Both the position numbers and the translations under genes were made by a program. A DNA stretch of 64,000 nucleotides from an uncultured Tateyamaria sp. (GTDB lineage: Bacteria > Pseudomonadota > Alphaproteobacteria > Rhodobacterales > Rhodobacteraceae). Positions 53,915-63,232 of the stretch are shown piece after piece. Location: positions 999,580 through 1,063,579 of the forward strand of contig NZ_CANKXW010000001.1 of NCBI RefSeq assembly GCF_947487805.1, given 5' to 3'. A model generated the notes under the pieces. That model made no database searches and was not told where the DNA came from. It saw only the letters and a program-made list of their open reading frames with translations. Every line of letters begins with the position of its first letter. Position 1 is the first letter of the stretch.

Positions 53915-55054
53915 TTGCGAACGGATGCCCCTTTGAAATCCCGGGTCAAACCCAAACGATCGACCGCACCGGATGCGCCAGTGTTCGACCTTGTCGGGTT
54001 CTTTGCCAAAATCCTGGGCTCGCTCGCGGCCGTCGCCCTGATCCTTATTCTGGTGGATCAAAGCCGGTATGTCCTGGACCCCGATTACAAGACCACGCAG
54101 AAACTCAAACACAGCTTTGCCTGCTTCCAGCACACGCGCACCATCGATGTACCCGATGGCGCCGACGCCATCAGTATCGAAAGCGTGCGGACGGAACGTG
54201 CAGTGTATCAGTTGATGGACGAGGCCCGGCAGGAAATGCTGCCAACGGATTTCTGGGGCAAGCTCCGGCTGTTTGCCCTGTGTTCGAACTTTTCCAAGGT
54301 CGGGTTCAGCGGGTTCGAAGTGTCCGGCCAGGCATCGCAAGCCCGGTCGGTGCAGCGCATCGATTCAGGTAAGGCGGACACGATGATCTCGCGTGTGCGC
54401 GAATGGGCGCGCCTGTTCCCGGCGATCGAAAAAGATACAGCCAGGAAACTCACCTGCGAGCTGGCACGGCTCAAGGAAATTTCTGTCTATCTCAATACAC
54501 CCTGCGAAAGCGATGGCGGTCTGGTGGAGCGCCAAAGCCCTGATGTCCCGACACCTGCGCCAACAGCTTTGGCGCAATGTGCGGTGGACGCGACAAAGGG
54601 TATTTGCGTACAGCCCTCTGCGGGCGATGGACCATGTGTGTGCACGTCGCAACCCGAACAAGCCGACCCGCCCACTGAACCTGAAGCATGGAAAGACCGG
54701 TGGCTCCTGGTCACGGGTGCCGACCAGACCTATGCCGCAGCGGTCGATCAGATCAACGCGGTGAAAAAGGCCCTGACCAACGCAGGCATCCCCGCCAGCA
54801 CATACTCGGTCGAGCTTCGCTTGATCCGGTCATGGAAACGCACGGTGGCTGTCTTTGCATCCGAGGGCGCGGCGGACGCTGCCTTGTCCCGCGCGCGTAC
54901 GCAGCTGCCCTATGGGGGATATGTGCGCAATCAGGGGGCGTGGTGCCCGGCCTATTCACCCGAGACACCGCCAGCGGCAACCAAAGCAATCGCGGATGAA
55001 GGCGTCACGGATTTTGACACGCCCGTGCGGCAATGCGTTTTGTCCGAGCAGTGA
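53915..55054 (+). CDS. membrane-anchored protein of unknown function
   Basis: A 379-residue protein with one membrane helix (about residues 28-47, FFAKILGSLAAVALILILVD), an alpha-helical middle, a Cys-rich segment (CAVDATKGICVQPSAGDGPC at about 233-252), and a C-terminal domain (about 272-350) with DRWLLVTGADQTYAAAVDQI and SWKRTVAVFASEGAADAALS. The last domain has the beta-alpha-beta look of a SPOR-like module, though I cannot confirm it. The start is TTG at 53915 or 53933. I do not recognise the family. Confidence 0.7.
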   Translation: MRTDAPLKSRVKPKRSTAPDAPVFDLVGFFAKILGSLAAVALILILVDQSRYVLDPDYKTTQKLKHSFACFQHTRTIDVPDGADAISIESVRTERAVYQLMDEARQEMLPTDFWGKLRLFALCSNFSKVGFSGFEVSGQASQARSVQRIDSGKADTMISRVREWARLFPAIEKDTARKLTCELARLKEISVYLNTPCESDGGLVERQSPDVPTPAPTALAQCAVDATKGICVQPSAGDGPCVCTSQPEQADPPTEPEAWKDRWLLVTGADQTYAAAVDQINAVKKALTNAGIPASTYSVELRLIRSWKRTVAVFASEGAADAALSRARTQLPYGGYVRNQGAWCPAYSPETPPAATKAIADEGVTDFDTPVRQCVLSEQ

Positions 55055-55055
55055 C

Positions 55056-55586
55056 CTAGAGCCCCTCGAAGGCGCAAAGCGCCGTGACATCCATGCCCAT
55101 CGCCTCGAGCTTGGCCCGCCCACCCAGATCGGGCAGGTCGATCACAAAGGCACAGGACAGGATCTCGCCGCCCAGCCGTTCCACCAGCTTGATGCCCGCC
55201 TCTGCGGTGCCGCCCGTGGCCAGCAGGTCATCAACCAGCAGGATCTTTTCGCCTGCCGTGATGGCGTCGTCGTGCAATTCGACAATCGCCTCGCCGTATT
55301 CCAGCGTGTAAGCTTGGCTGATCGTGGCACCTGGCAGTTTGCCTTTCTTGCGGATCGGTACGAAGCCCACGGACAGCTGGTGCGCGATGGCACCGCCAAG
55401 GATGAAACCGCGCGCCTCAAGGCCCACGACCTTGTCGATCTGGAGGCCCGCATAGGGGTGCAGCATCTGGTCAATCGCCATGCGGAACCCGCGCGGGTCG
55501 GCAAAGAGCGTGGTCACGTCGCGGAACATGATCCCTTCGTGCGGGAAGTCGACGATGGTGCGGATATAGTCCTGAACCTGTTTCAT
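55056..55586 (-). CDS. apt: adenine phosphoribosyltransferase
   Basis: A 176-residue purine-salvage enzyme that makes AMP from adenine and PRPP. The PRPP motif [17 protein letters not shown] is complete, and the N-terminal [20 protein letters not shown] is typical of Apt. The gene lies next to mtnP, with which it cooperates: MtnP releases adenine from methylthioadenosine and Apt recycles it. Its ATG overlaps the stop of the LysE gene (ATGA), so the unit mtnP-lysE-apt is probably one operon. Confidence 0.96.
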   Translation of the reverse strand: MKQVQDYIRTIVDFPHEGIMFRDVTTLFADPRGFRMAIDQMLHPYAGLQIDKVVGLEARGFILGGAIAHQLSVGFVPIRKKGKLPGATISQAYTLEYGEAIVELHDDAITAGEKILLVDDLLATGGTAEAGIKLVERLGGEILSCAFVIDLPDLGGRAKLEAMGMDVTALCAFEGL

Positions 55587-56218
55587 GTGGATCTCCGGAG
55601 GGTGGCGGTAAGCAGGCCCATGCCGATCAGCGTAGCCCCGCCTGCGCGGGTCATCCACATTTGCACGGCAGGCCGCGTGATGCGGGTGCGCATGGCGTTT
55701 GCGGCCAGCGCAAAGATCAGGGCGTTGAGGCAGGCGATGGTCACGAAGGTTGCAATCAGGATCGCGGCTTGCGGGGCAAAGGCGGCGTCGGGCTGGATGA
55801 ATTGCGGCACGAAGGCCACAAAGAACGTGTTGGACTTCGGGTTCAGCGCCGTGACCGTCGCCAGATCGCGAAACACCTTGCCGGGGGTTTGGCCCGCGGG
55901 CCGGTCCGTCAGGGCGGAGGGGGGGCTGGCAGATGTCGCGCTGCGCAGCATTCGGATCCCCAGATAGATCAGGTAGGCGGCCCCGATCCATTTGAGCACG
56001 CTGAACGCCAGTGCCGAGGTCAGGAAGAGCGCGCCAAGGCCGATCACCGACAGGGTCATGGCGATCAGGTCACCGGCCGCCACGCCAAGGGCCGAGGCCA
56101 CGGCCACGCGGCGCCCTTGGGTCATCGCATAGCTCAGCACCATCATCAGCGTGGGCCCAGGCAGGACGAGGAGGGCGGTCGAGGCGGCGGCAAAGGTCAG
56201 CCAGAGGTCGAGAGGCAT
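55583..56218 (-). CDS. LysE/RhtB-family amino-acid exporter
   Basis: A 211-residue membrane protein with about six helices. The LysE signature [20 protein letters not shown] near the start and [18 protein letters not shown] in the middle are present. It exports small amino-acid-like solutes such as homoserine or threonine; the substrate is not known here. It sits between mtnP (25 bp) and apt (4-bp overlap). Confidence 0.9.
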   Translation of the reverse strand: MPLDLWLTFAAASTALLVLPGPTLMMVLSYAMTQGRRVAVASALGVAAGDLIAMTLSVIGLGALFLTSALAFSVLKWIGAAYLIYLGIRMLRSATSASPPSALTDRPAGQTPGKVFRDLATVTALNPKSNTFFVAFVPQFIQPDAAFAPQAAILIATFVTIACLNALIFALAANAMRTRITRPAVQMWMTRAGGATLIGMGLLTATLRRST

Positions 56219-56243
56219 GGGTAAGGTATCCTTGGAGGAGAGG

Positions 56244-57116
56244 TCAGAGCACGCGGCCCGCCACCGCGTCCAGTTTGGCCATCAGAGCCGCGTCGCGGGC
56301 TTCGGGTGCGGTGATGATGGCAAATTCCAGCGCGCGGTCGCAGCCATGCGGGCAGGGCGCGCGGTCGGCCCCCAGCAGGGCGGGCAGGCGGCGCACCATG
56401 TCGCGCCCCTTGTCGGCATTGCCCATGAGGGTCTGGATAATCTGGGTCACGTCCACCTCGCCATGGTCCGGGTGCCAGCTGTCGTAATCCGTGATCATCG
56501 CGACCGAGGCATAGCAGAGTTCGGCCTCTCGCGCGAGTTTGGCCTCGGGCATGTTGGTCATACCGATCACATCCGCGCCCCAGCTTTCGCGGTACATCTT
56601 CGATTCGGCGAGGGTCGAGAACTGCGGCCCCTCCATCGCCAGATAGGTGCCGCCGTCATGCACCGTGACGCCTGCGTCCGTCGCGGCGGTGACACAAGCC
56701 GCCGACAGGCGCGGGCAGGTCGGGTGCGCCACGCTCACATGCGCAACACAGCCGGTGCCAAAAAAGGATTTCTCGCGCGCAAACGTCCGGTCGATGAACT
56801 GGTCCACCACCACGAAGTCTCCCGGCGCCATGGCGTCGCGAAAGCTGCCGCAGGCCGAAACCGAAATCACATCCGTCACGCCCAGCCGTTTGAGCGCATC
56901 GATATTGGCGCGGTAGGGCACGGTGGTCGGGCTGTGTACATGGCCGCGCCCGTGGCGGGGCAGGAACGCCATGTCGACACCGTCCAGCGTGCCGGTCAGG
57001 ATCTGATCGGACGGCGCGCCCCATGGCGTGTCGACCTGCACCCAGTCCGCGCCCTCCAGCCCGTCGATGTCATAGATGCCGGAGCCGCCGATCACGGCAA
57101 TTTTTGTGCGGGTCAT
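56244..57116 (-). CDS. mtnP: S-methyl-5'-thioadenosine phosphorylase
   Basis: A 290-residue enzyme that splits methylthioadenosine into adenine and methylthioribose-1-phosphate in methionine salvage. The start IAVIGGSGIYDIDGLE, the phosphate site PRHGRGHVHSPTTVPYRANI and the purine-site stretch AMEGPQFSTLAESKMYRESW with IGMTNMPEAKLAREAELCYA all fit. apt two genes downstream re-uses the adenine. Confidence 0.95.
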   Translation of the reverse strand: MTRTKIAVIGGSGIYDIDGLEGADWVQVDTPWGAPSDQILTGTLDGVDMAFLPRHGRGHVHSPTTVPYRANIDALKRLGVTDVISVSACGSFRDAMAPGDFVVVDQFIDRTFAREKSFFGTGCVAHVSVAHPTCPRLSAACVTAATDAGVTVHDGGTYLAMEGPQFSTLAESKMYRESWGADVIGMTNMPEAKLAREAELCYASVAMITDYDSWHPDHGEVDVTQIIQTLMGNADKGRDMVRRLPALLGADRAPCPHGCDRALEFAIITAPEARDAALMAKLDAVAGRVL

Positions 57117-57249
57117 CGGGGTCTCCCCATGTCGTCAGAACCAGGATGCGGCATGCGCGGGCGCGCACCGTTCTCTACGGGTACAAACAGCGGCGGCGGC
57201 TGTACACCCCCACCGGGCGCAAGTTCACCATCATGTGCAACAGGTGGGA

Positions 57250-58989
57250 TCATTCGCGGCGAATGATGCCTGTGATCGCCGCAGCCCCCAGCGCGGTGAC
57301 GATCCAGCCCATGGCGCTCAGCACCCAGCGCGCCCACCACAGGTGCCAGCCCCAGACGTCGCGCGTGGTCGACGGGGCCCAGGCATCCGTCTGGCCGAAA
57401 TCGATGATCGGGATCACCACGTCAAATCCGTAGGCATAGCGGTTGAACGTCTCCCAATCGCGCCCGGGTGCGGCGGCTTTCCACGCGGCGGCGGTAAAGG
57501 TGCTGTCCGCCGGGATTTCGTCGCCCGACCAAATGGCCGCAGGGTTGGGTTCCGTGGCTGCGATGTCTTTCCATCCATCCGAGACCAGAATGGGCGCTGC
57601 ATTGGGGGCGAAACTGCCCTCCTCCCACGCGAAATGGGCGGGGATGATCGTGAAACAGATCAGAACGGCCAACGCCGCCACACTACGGAACGGATAGTGG
57701 CCATAACCCACCACAAAACGCAGCATCGTATCCCAGAACCGCGACCACAGGTTGATCGGCATGGCGAGGCTGTGGCCGGATGCGCTCAGTTGCGCGCGGG
57801 TGCTGGCCCGGCGCTTGCGCTCACGGGTGTACAATACCCGTCGCGCGTCCTCATCATGGCCGGTGTCGCGCAGGAACTTGGCGTATTGCGAATAGGGCTG
57901 CGGGCGGAACTCAACCCCGAAATAGCTGCCATCCCGCAGCCAATCCATCCGCGCAGGCGAGGTCGACACGGTCCCCTTGATCCGGTCATAGGTGAACCCG
58001 TCCAGAAACAGCTGGTCGCAGGGTGGCCAGTTGTCGGGCTGGTCGTCCAGCTCTGCCACATGCGCGCCATTCAGGCTCACGCCGCCGGAACGGTGCTCGA
58101 CCTTTTTCCAGACGAACGCGTGTTCCACCCGCATGGCCTGCCCGTTGAACGCATGCCCGCTGTCGTTGCGCAGCTTGATCCGCTCGCAGGTCAGCCGCCC
58201 CGAGATGCGCGACCCGGCGAGCAGGATCTCACCTGTGCTGTCGCAACCATCAAGGCGCACCGCGCCATTCACCGTCGCCCCGCCCAGCGACAGCGATTGG
58301 CCGGTCGAGGTCGCGGCAAAGGTGCATTGCTGCGCATAAAGCCCGCCCATGGTGGCCCCGTTCAGGCGGATTTCGCCTGTGGAATGGAACGGTGTTTCTA
58401 TGTCCTCCCGGTCGAGCGCGGTGCGCGGATGGAAAAAGACGCCGCCTTCAATGCGCGCGTCCGGGGCCGAGATCGCATAGGCACCATCGCACGCCATCTG
58501 CGTGCCTTCAAACCCGAGTTGCCCGTCGATCGTTGCGCTGTTCAGGTCAATTTCTTGCGAGGATCTGATCCGGCGCAGGAATACGCCTCCGTCAATGTGC
58601 GCTTTCTGTGCCCGCAATCCGTGCAGGCGGCTACCGCTCAGATCCAGCCTCGACATACTCGTCTGCAGGCACTCGATTGCCTCTTCGAAGTAGCAGTTTC
58701 TCAACTGCATCGTTCCGTGAACCTGTGCAAAGTTGACGTCCAGAGTTCCGGTGACTGCGCCGCCTTCCATCATTGTACCTTGCGCGTCGACCAGGCAGTC
58801 GGCGCAGCCACCCAGCAAAAGGAAACGCAGAATTTCGGCCCTTATGGACACTTGCGGATCAAGCGTTTCCGGGCAAGTACCGTCTCCCAGAACACACCAC
58901 TCGCCAGCTTTGCACGCTTCGATCAGCTTGCGCTCGGCGCCTGTAGGGTTGAGGGCCAAAACCTCTTCATACGTCCGAATGATCGCCAT
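57250..58989 (-). CDS. beta-helix-like repeat protein with C-terminal membrane helices
   Basis: A 579-residue protein. Residues about 60-330 form irregular short repeats of the polymer-forming/pentapeptide-like type (LDLSGSRLHGLRAQKAHIDG, EIDLNSATIDGQLGFEGTQM, IRLNGATMGGLYAQQ), predicted to stack as a right-handed beta-helix. The N-terminal 55 residues carry four Cys in a short span (CKAGEWCVLGDGTC, then GGCADC). A helical region (about 350-410) follows, then two membrane helices (RSVAALAVLICFTIIPAHF and the last 30 residues). I know similar proteins only as uncharacterised. It is divergent from the sulP gene. Confidence 0.8.
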   Translation of the reverse strand: MAIIRTYEEVLALNPTGAERKLIEACKAGEWCVLGDGTCPETLDPQVSIRAEILRFLLLGGCADCLVDAQGTMMEGGAVTGTLDVNFAQVHGTMQLRNCYFEEAIECLQTSMSRLDLSGSRLHGLRAQKAHIDGGVFLRRIRSSQEIDLNSATIDGQLGFEGTQMACDGAYAISAPDARIEGGVFFHPRTALDREDIETPFHSTGEIRLNGATMGGLYAQQCTFAATSTGQSLSLGGATVNGAVRLDGCDSTGEILLAGSRISGRLTCERIKLRNDSGHAFNGQAMRVEHAFVWKKVEHRSGGVSLNGAHVAELDDQPDNWPPCDQLFLDGFTYDRIKGTVSTSPARMDWLRDGSYFGVEFRPQPYSQYAKFLRDTGHDEDARRVLYTRERKRRASTRAQLSASGHSLAMPINLWSRFWDTMLRFVVGYGHYPFRSVAALAVLICFTIIPAHFAWEEGSFAPNAAPILVSDGWKDIAATEPNPAAIWSGDEIPADSTFTAAAWKAAAPGRDWETFNRYAYGFDVVIPIIDFGQTDAWAPSTTRDVWGWHLWWARWVLSAMGWIVTALGAAAITGIIRRE

Positions 58990-59194
58990 GACTGCCCCAG
59001 GGTGATGCGCCTGCGCGTCAGCCTAGCGGAAGTTGTCCAATTGTTAACCCTGATATGTGATCTGCTCCCCCATCCGTGGTGACATTTTCGGCGCGGTAGG
59101 CGCGCAGATCGGCGGCGGGCGCTCTAGCCATGGTCATTCGGCGCCCCGTGCGATAGAGGGCGCGCAAAGCGGCATCAATGCAGGTGGAGCCTTT

Positions 59195-60820
59195 ATGGCC
59201 TTTTTCGACAATCTGAACAGAAAAACCCGGTTTGGCGATTTCTCCATCGCGCCCGGTGACACCAAACTGACCCCCGCGCAGATCCGGACGGACCTGCTGT
59301 CGGGGCTGACGGTGGCGCTGGCGCTGGTACCCGAGGCGGTGGCCTTTGCCTTTGTGGCGGGCGTGCACCCGCTGGTGGGGCTTTATGCGGCGTTCATGGT
59401 GGGGCTGATCACTGCGCTCTTTGGCGGGCGTCCGGGTATGATCTCGGGGGCCACAGGTGCTTTGGCGGTCGTGATGGTGGCGCTGGTGGCGCAACACGGG
59501 GTGGAATACCTCTTTGCCACCGTGGTGCTGATGGGGCTGATCCAGATTTTTGCCGGTGTGATGCAATGGGGCAAGTTCATCCGGCTGGTGCCGCATCCCG
59601 TGATGCTGGGCTTTGTGAACGGGCTGGCCATCGTGATTTTTCTCGCCCAGCTCACGCAGTTCAAGGTGCCCGGCACGGCCGAAGCCTCGGGGCACGGCAT
59701 GGCGGGCGGTGACTGGCTGTCGGGCATGCCGCTTTACCTGATGCTGGGGCTTGTGGGCCTGACCATGGCGATCATCTGGCTTGCCCCGCGCGTGACCCGG
59801 ATCATCCCGGCACCGCTGGCGGGCATCGGCATTGTGGCGGCCATCGTGATCGGCTTTGGGCTGGACGTGCCGCGTGTGGGCGATCTGGCCAGCATCGAAG
59901 GCGGGCTGCCGCCGTTCCACATTCCTGCCGTGCCGCTGAATTGGGAGACGTTCCAGATCATCTTGCCTTATGCGGTGATCCTTGCGGCCATTGGCCTGAT
60001 CGAGAGCCTTTTGACGCTGAACCTTGTCGGTGATCTGACCGGCCAGCGCGGTGGTGCAAGCCAGGAATGTATCGCCCAAGGTGTGGCCAATACGGCCACC
60101 GGGTTCTTTGGCGGCATGGGCGGCTGCGCCATGATCGGCCAATCGATGATCAACGTGAAATCAGGCGGGCGCACGCGCATCGCAGGTGTTGCGGCGGCGC
60201 TGTTCCTGCTGATGTTCATCCTTGTCGGGTCGAGCGTGATCGAGCTGATCCCGCTGGCCGCCCTCGTGGGGGTCATGTTCATGGTGGTGATCGGCACATT
60301 CGCGTGGAACAGCCTCAAGATCCTGCGCAAGGTGCCGTTGACGGATGCCTTTGTGATCGTGCTGGTGACGGTCGTGACGGTGATGGAAGACCTCGCCGTG
60401 GCGGTGGTTGTGGGTGTGATCGTGAGCGCGCTGGCCTATGCGTGGAACAACGCGCGCCGCATTCACGCCAAGGCATATGAGACACCCGAAGGCGCGCGTG
60501 TGTATCAGGTACAGGGCCCGCTGTTTTTCGGCTCGGCCACCGGCTTTGTCGAGATGTTCGACATCGACAATGACCCGTCCGAGGTGATCGTGGATTTCGC
60601 CGACAGCCGGGTTGTGGACCAGTCGGCCTTGCAGGCGATCGAGGCGATTGCGGGCAAGTACGAGGCGGTGGGCAAGCGGGTCCAGTTGCGTCACTTGACC
60701 CGTGATTGCCACCGTTTGCTGACAAATGCGGGCCACCTTGTCGTGGATAGCGACGACGACCCGGATTACGGCGTCGCGGTGAACTATGGCGTGCGCACGG
60801 GGATCCTTGGCGGTCACTGA
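59195..60820 (+). CDS. SulP-family anion transporter with STAS domain
   Basis: A 541-residue transporter: about 10-14 membrane helices, SulP start LLSGLTVALALVPEAVAFAF, AGVHPLVGLYAAFMVGLITA, then the conserved region GQRGGASQECIAQGVANTAT and GGCAMIGQSMINVKSGGRTR, and a C-terminal STAS domain (about 430-520, with EVIVDFADSRVVDQSALQAI). The substrate may be sulfate, bicarbonate or another anion; the QECIAQG form is frequent in alphaproteobacterial bicarbonate/sulfate-type members. ATG at 59195 follows GGTGGAG. Confidence 0.92.
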   Translation: MAFFDNLNRKTRFGDFSIAPGDTKLTPAQIRTDLLSGLTVALALVPEAVAFAFVAGVHPLVGLYAAFMVGLITALFGGRPGMISGATGALAVVMVALVAQHGVEYLFATVVLMGLIQIFAGVMQWGKFIRLVPHPVMLGFVNGLAIVIFLAQLTQFKVPGTAEASGHGMAGGDWLSGMPLYLMLGLVGLTMAIIWLAPRVTRIIPAPLAGIGIVAAIVIGFGLDVPRVGDLASIEGGLPPFHIPAVPLNWETFQIILPYAVILAAIGLIESLLTLNLVGDLTGQRGGASQECIAQGVANTATGFFGGMGGCAMIGQSMINVKSGGRTRIAGVAAALFLLMFILVGSSVIELIPLAALVGVMFMVVIGTFAWNSLKILRKVPLTDAFVIVLVTVVTVMEDLAVAVVVGVIVSALAYAWNNARRIHAKAYETPEGARVYQVQGPLFFGSATGFVEMFDIDNDPSEVIVDFADSRVVDQSALQAIEAIAGKYEAVGKRVQLRHLTRDCHRLLTNAGHLVVDSDDDPDYGVAVNYGVRTGILGGH

Positions 60821-60835
60821 CCGGGCGGCTTGTCG

Positions 60836-62398
60836 CTAGCCGTCCAGCAGGTCCACCACGACCAGATTGCCCGGTTGCAGGTCGACAAAGGCCACGTTCT
60901 CGATCAGGATTTCTTCGCCTGCGCCATAGGTCAGGCGCAGGTCCGACCCGACTTCGGTAAAGACGGCGTTGTCCACGCTCAGCAACAGGCGGATGACGTC
61001 CTCGTCGACATCGAAATCGGTGAGGGTGTCACTGCCACCCAGAGTTTCGGAAAACACGAATACGTCCGCGCCCGTGCCGCCGGTCAGTGTGTCATTGCCT
61101 GCGCCACCGACCACCACGTCATCGCCGCCAGAGGCTGAAATCACGTCATTGCCATCATTGCCGAACAGGGTGTCGGACACGCCGCCGCCAATTATGGAAT
61201 CGTCGCCCGCCCCGCCATAAAGCCGGCCCTCGCCGGCGGCGCCGATCAGCGTGTCGTTGCCTGCCCCGCCAATCAGCGTGTCCACGCCCGCACCTCCGTG
61301 CAGCCGGTCACTGCTGCCTCCGCCGCGCAGGATGTCATCCCCGTCACCGCCGTTCAGCGTCTCGGCATCGGCACTGCCAAGCAGGCTGTCATTGCCCGTT
61401 CCGCCAAAAAGGGTGTCGTTGCCCAGATTGGCATAAAGCGTGTCATTGCCCGCGTCGCCATAGATCCCGTCAGCACCGTCGCCACCGCGCAGGATGTCGT
61501 TGTCGTCGCCGCCATAAAGGCTGTCATTGCCACTGTCGCCCAGCAGGCTGTCCGCGCCCGCGTCGCCGCGCATGGTGTCATTTCCGCCGCCGCCCTTGAG
61601 CGTGTCACTGCCAGTGCCGCCCTCCAGAACGTCCGCGCCGGCGCCGCCTGCAACCAGATCGTTGCCCGCGCCGCCGGTCAGCGAGTCGTTGCCGATGCTG
61701 CCCTCGACCGTATCATCGCCGTCACCCCCGTGGGCCGCATCGTTGCCACCGCCGCCCTTGATCGTGTCACTGCCAAGTCCGCCTTCGATGCTGTCGGCAC
61801 CTGAATCCCCGCTCAGCCAGTCGTTGCCCGACCCGCCGATCAGCGTGTCGTTCTGTTCGCCACCAAACACGGTGTCATTGCCCGCGCCCGCATCCACAAA
61901 ATCATAGCCGTAATGCGTGGAAATCCGGTTGTCGCCGGTCAACTCGGCCGAGTGGCCGTCATTGGTGACATCGCTGCTGCGGATGAAATCCGAGATCGAG
62001 TTGCCCTCGTATTCCCAGTCCAGACCGAACAGAAGGGTCTCCAGCGCGCTGTCGTCGCTTCCCGTTTCTTCGGCAGTGGCCGCCGTGAACAGGTCCGCGC
62101 CGGACAGGGACAGGTTTTCGAAATTCACGAAATATCCCGCACGGTAGGTGAACAGGATCCCGGTTACCGTGCCACCTGTCAAAACCGGACCATCAGATCC
62201 CGCCCGGTAGGTCAGCCCCACCCCGGTCAGGGTCACCACCGGTGCCGGCAGTGCAAAGCCGGTGGTCGTCAGCGTCGCACCTGTCGGTGAACTCGTATCG
62301 ATGGTGGTGCGCAGCATCACGACCTCAAACAGGAAATCGATCAGCGTGTGATTTGCAAAAAGACCTTCGGAAACAGTAATCTTGGGACGTGGTGGCAT
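60836..62398 (-). CDS. RTX calcium-binding repeat protein
   Basis: A 520-residue secreted-type protein. The N-terminal 170 residues form a beta-rich region of unknown function. Residues about 171-449 hold 31 glycine-rich RTX nonapeptides (GGxGxDxLx, for example GAGNDTLTG), which fold into a calcium beta-roll. The C-terminal 70 residues (VFVFSETLGGSDTLTDFDVD and on) resemble the type I secretion signal region. No Sec leader is present. No ABC exporter, MFP or TolC gene is adjacent. The ATG at 62398 follows GAGGGGGG; an in-frame ATG ten codons upstream is less likely. Confidence 0.88.
   Translation of the reverse strand: MPPRPKITVSEGLFANHTLIDFLFEVVMLRTTIDTSSPTGATLTTTGFALPAPVVTLTGVGLTYRAGSDGPVLTGGTVTGILFTYRAGYFVNFENLSLSGADLFTAATAEETGSDDSALETLLFGLDWEYEGNSISDFIRSSDVTNDGHSAELTGDNRISTHYGYDFVDAGAGNDTVFGGEQNDTLIGGSGNDWLSGDSGADSIEGGLGSDTIKGGGGNDAAHGGDGDDTVEGSIGNDSLTGGAGNDLVAGGAGADVLEGGTGSDTLKGGGGNDTMRGDAGADSLLGDSGNDSLYGGDDNDILRGGDGADGIYGDAGNDTLYANLGNDTLFGGTGNDSLLGSADAETLNGGDGDDILRGGGSSDRLHGGAGVDTLIGGAGNDTLIGAAGEGRLYGGAGDDSIIGGGVSDTLFGNDGNDVISASGGDDVVVGGAGNDTLTGGTGADVFVFSETLGGSDTLTDFDVDEDVIRLLLSVDNAVFTEVGSDLRLTYGAGEEILIENVAFVDLQPGNLVVVDLLDG
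61052..61888 (-). repeat. 31 imperfect 27-bp RTX-coding repeats
   Basis: Tandem nonapeptide codons rich in GGC/GAC/GAT. The units differ at many positions and are not identical enough for recent expansion, but the region could still slip or recombine. Confidence 0.85.
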
Positions 62399-62515
62399 CA
62401 GTGATCCCCCCTCAAACAACATCAACATTAGTTAATTTTGAAATTCTTCCCGCAGTCTGCCGCCCGAAACCGGTCTTGGCCAGCGAAAAAGAAGTCCGCG
62501 CAGATGTATCAGAGG

Positions 62516-62530
62516 GCGCGCATGGCGCGC
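62516..62530 (-). terminator. GCGCGC-CAT-GCGCGC hairpin at the end of the flavin reductase gene
   Basis: A 6-bp perfect stem with a 3-nt loop that begins at the last base of the stop codon on the minus strand. It has no T-run, so it is a weak candidate. Confidence 0.35.
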
Positions 62531-63135
62531 TACTCTCCGGGGCGGGCCAATGCGAACTTGTCCCGCACCACCGAATAATCGCGGTAACCCAACCGCGTCA
62601 GCGGGTTGTAGCGCAGCACATCAAAGATCCCGTCCACGATGCAGTCGTCACGCAGGTGCACGCCGACAACCTCGCCGAACACCACGTAGTTGGACGCCCC
62701 TTCGATCTGCACGATCTGGGTCATCCGGCATTCCATCGACGCAGGTGCGGCACCCACACGGGCACAGTCGATCTCGGAACAGGGGGCCTTTTCGATGCGG
62801 GCCAGGTCGAATTCATCGGTCGTGGCCTCCCACGGCCCCGATGTCTGGTTCATCGCGTCCTTCATCGCATATTCCACCACGTTGACGCAGAACACGCCGG
62901 TCTCGCGGATATTGGCCACGCTGTCCTTGGTGCCGTCGCGGTCGTCCTTGGTGCCGGTCGAGGCGAACATCACCTGCGGCGGCACATAGGCCACCCCGTT
63001 GAAAAAGGAATAGGGCGCCAGATTGTCCGCGCCATCCGCGCTGCGGGTCGAAATCCAGCCGATGGGGCGGGGGGTGACCACGGCGTTGAACGGGTTGTGG
63101 GGCAGGCCGTGGCCATCGGCAGGACGGTAGAACAT
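62530..63135 (-). CDS. flavin reductase-like FMN-binding protein
   Basis: A 201-residue protein of the flavin_reduct split-barrel family: VVTPRPIGWISTRSADGADN and LAPYSFFNGVAYVPPQVMFA are the FMN-site signatures, then NIRETGVFCVNVVEYAMKDA and VFGEVVGVHL. It probably uses FMN to reduce flavin or a quinone for a partner oxygenase, which is not seen here. It is divergent from a GNAT gene, 97 bp apart. Confidence 0.92.
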   Translation of the reverse strand: MFYRPADGHGLPHNPFNAVVTPRPIGWISTRSADGADNLAPYSFFNGVAYVPPQVMFASTGTKDDRDGTKDSVANIRETGVFCVNVVEYAMKDAMNQTSGPWEATTDEFDLARIEKAPCSEIDCARVGAAPASMECRMTQIVQIEGASNYVVFGEVVGVHLRDDCIVDGIFDVLRYNPLTRLGYRDYSVVRDKFALARPGE

Positions 63136-63232
63136 GGGGGCTCCGATCTAGGGCGTTTGCGCAAGACCTAACCCCATGCTAGGGCGGGTTCCAGCCCTGA
63201 CGCCGCCAAAGCCCGCCACACGACCTGATCCG

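Noticed and set aside
55587-55991. A longer Apt with 135 extra N-terminal residues
   Set aside because: The extension overlaps the LysE gene out of frame; family length is 170-180 residues, which fits the ATG at 55586.
61052-61888. Regular spaced repeats suggesting a CRISPR array
   Set aside because: The units are 27-bp in-frame codon repeats that translate to RTX nonapeptides, with no unique spacers and no cas genes.
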